Assembly: GCF_000308695.1 (NCBI RefSeq)
Contig: NZ_BAGG01000064.1
Span: 1 to 64,000 of the forward strand
Length of the DNA stretch: 64,000 nt
Reading direction: 5' to 3'
Source of the DNA: Nocardia takedensis NBRC 100417
Lineage (GTDB): Bacteria; Actinomycetota; Actinomycetes; Mycobacteriales; Mycobacteriaceae
Shown: one piece after another, positions 62,944 through 64,000 of the stretch
How the letters are laid out: the number at the start of each line of letters is the position of its first letter
How positions within the stretch are numbered: position 1 is the first letter of the stretch
The notes under the pieces: model-generated
Database searches by the model: none
What the model saw: only the letters and a program-made list of their open reading frames with translations
Told to the model about the DNA's origin: nothing
Translations under genes and position numbers: made by a program

Positions 62944-64000
62944 ATGAACACCAGTGCGCTGCGCGCCGCCCTCCAGCACGCCGCGGTCGCCGAAGCGCCG
63001 CAGGCTCCGGTGTACTCGCCGCTGCGCGCGCTCGGTCGCCGGACGCTGACACCGTTCGACCTGGTCGGGCAATCCATGTCGACCATGGCTCCGGCGACCT
63101 GCATGGTCTACACCGCGCTGTGGATGTCCTTCGGCGCGGGCGTCGCCGGCCTCTGCGCCATCGTGGCCGCGACCGCGGTGATGGCGTTGGTGGCGCTGTG
63201 CATCCGCCAGTTCACCGTCCGCCTGGCCGCCTCCGGATCGCTCTACAGCTTCGTCGCGCACGGACTCGGCAAACGCGCCACCCTCACCGCGGGCGCCGCG
63301 CTGCTGGTCGGCTATCTGGCGGTGTCGATCTCGGTGCTGTCCAACGCGGGCGCGGACCTGTCCGCCGTGGCCCGCTCCTTCGGGCTGCCCGCGATCCCCG
63401 GCGTCGCGGTCTGCGCCGGGATCGCGGTCGTGGTGGCGCTGGTGGCGATCCGCGGCGTCCGTTTCGCGACCCGGCTCATCCTGGTCGTCGAGGTGTGCAC
63501 GATCGTGGTCATCCTCGCGCTGCTCGTCCGCACCCCGGAACCGCTTGCCCCCGACCTCACGATGTCCACCGCCCCCTTCGGGCTGCTCGCCTTCCTGGCC
63601 ATGCAGACCGTGCTGAACCTGGCGGGTTTCGAGAGCGCGGCGTTCTTCGGCCCGGAGGCACGGCGTCCGCTGCGCACCGTCACCCGCACGGTGCTGGTGA
63701 CGCCGGTGCTGGTCGGCGCGCTCTACATCGTCGCCGGGTGGGCCGGGATGACCGGCCACGCGGGCACCCTGCTCAACGCCTACTTCGGCGGCACGGCCTC
63801 CGGGGCGAGTCCGCTGCTGGTGCTGGTGGTCGAGATCGGCGTGTGCTCGTCGTGGATCGCCTCCACCCTCGGCTTCGCCCAGGCCGGGTCGCGACTGCTG
63901 TATTCGATGAGCCTGGAACGGATCATCCCGGTCGCGCTGCAACGCGTGCACCCGCGCTGGCGCACCCCGTACGCGGCGGTCACCGCGTTCGCCGCGATCA
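62944..64000 (+). CDS. APC-family amino acid/amine permease (3' end outside window)
   Basis: The frame from ATG 62944 (GGGAGG upstream) is open to the window edge: 352 residues of an expected 450-500. The opening after a 38-residue polar start is TLTPFDLVGQSMSTMAPATCMVY, followed by at least nine hydrophobic helices. The family's helix 6 region reads AMQTVLNLAGFESAAFFGPEARRP, with the conserved FE(S)-type stretch. APC transporters move amino acids and organic amines by cation or proton symport. Divergence from the amine dehydrogenase operon suggests it imports an amine or a product linked to that pathway. Confidence 0.88.
   Translation, partial: MNTSALRAALQHAAVAEAPQAPVYSPLRALGRRTLTPFDLVGQSMSTMAPATCMVYTALWMSFGAGVAGLCAIVAATAVMALVALCIRQFTVRLAASGSLYSFVAHGLGKRATLTAGAALLVGYLAVSISVLSNAGADLSAVARSFGLPAIPGVAVCAGIAVVVALVAIRGVRFATRLILVVEVCTIVVILALLVRTPEPLAPDLTMSTAPFGLLAFLAMQTVLNLAGFESAAFFGPEARRPLRTVTRTVLVTPVLVGALYIVAGWAGMTGHAGTLLNAYFGGTASGASPLLVLVVEIGVCSSWIASTLGFAQAGSRLLYSMSLERIIPVALQRVHPRWRTPYAAVTAFAAI

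Noticed and set aside
1..64000. Prophage, insertion sequence, CRISPR or genomic-island borders
   Set aside because: No transposase, integrase, att-like repeats or spaced direct repeats were seen; base composition is even apart from short leader regions.

Overview
The window is high-GC actinobacterial DNA. Codons end mostly in G or C, genes overlap by ATGA or GTGA, and many start with GTG. The complete 14-subunit nuo operon, with a degenerate response regulator just upstream (as in mycobacteria), together with ECF sigma factors and a receptor Ser/Thr kinase, points to Nocardia or a close mycolic-acid relative. That assignment is an inference from gene content. No rRNA, tRNA, CRISPR array, insertion sequence or integrase was recognised.

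Layout. 1-3.1 kb: end of an ornithine-cyclodeaminase-like gene, a cytosine-deaminase-like amidohydrolase, and a BMP-type solute-binding lipoprotein behind a palindromic operator. 3.2-9.5 kb: secreted trypsin-like protease with three C-terminal repeats, MerR/DUF6194 divergent pair, PhoD-type phosphatase, two-gene ABC exporter. 9.5-12.9 kb: a decaying patch with a VOC gene broken by one extra G, an alpha/beta hydrolase and a MerR regulator fused by a deletion, a 59-residue membrane protein, and two intact VOC genes. 12.9-28.6 kb: nuoA to nuoN on the minus strand, with nuoH and nuoI fused in one reading frame. 28.6-38 kb: nuo-linked regulator, thiolase, FAD monooxygenase/TetR pair, ECF42 sigma factor with its DGPF partner, small stress proteins, a CHASE3-type histidine kinase. 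38-47.7 kb: alkyl sulfatase, CsbD-like protein, ComB-like phosphatase, GNAT, Nudix, methyltransferase, an arginyl-tRNA synthetase outside its usual context, a serine hydrolase, an MBL hydrolase, and an HxlR regulator facing an internally deleted hydrolase. 47.8-56.2 kb: receptor kinase, ECF41 sigma factor with an NDH-2-like partner, LysE exporter, ssuABC sulfonate importer.

The most notable system is at 56.35-62.64 kb: a mau-type cluster for a tryptophan-tryptophylquinone (TTQ) amine dehydrogenase. It holds mauE, mauD, mauA, mauB, a Tat-exported multicopper oxidase, two amicyanin-like cupredoxins and a MauF-like membrane protein, with an APC permease diverging from it. Both TTQ tryptophans and the two conserved aspartates of the light chain are present. 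No MauG-type dihaem maturase is seen, and a multicopper oxidase sits inside the operon. The likely working model is this: amine is oxidised outside the membrane by lipid-anchored MauB plus MauA, electrons pass to lipid-anchored cupredoxins and perhaps to the multicopper oxidase and oxygen, MauD/MauE/MauF help with disulfides and maturation, and the permease imports a related amine or amino acid.
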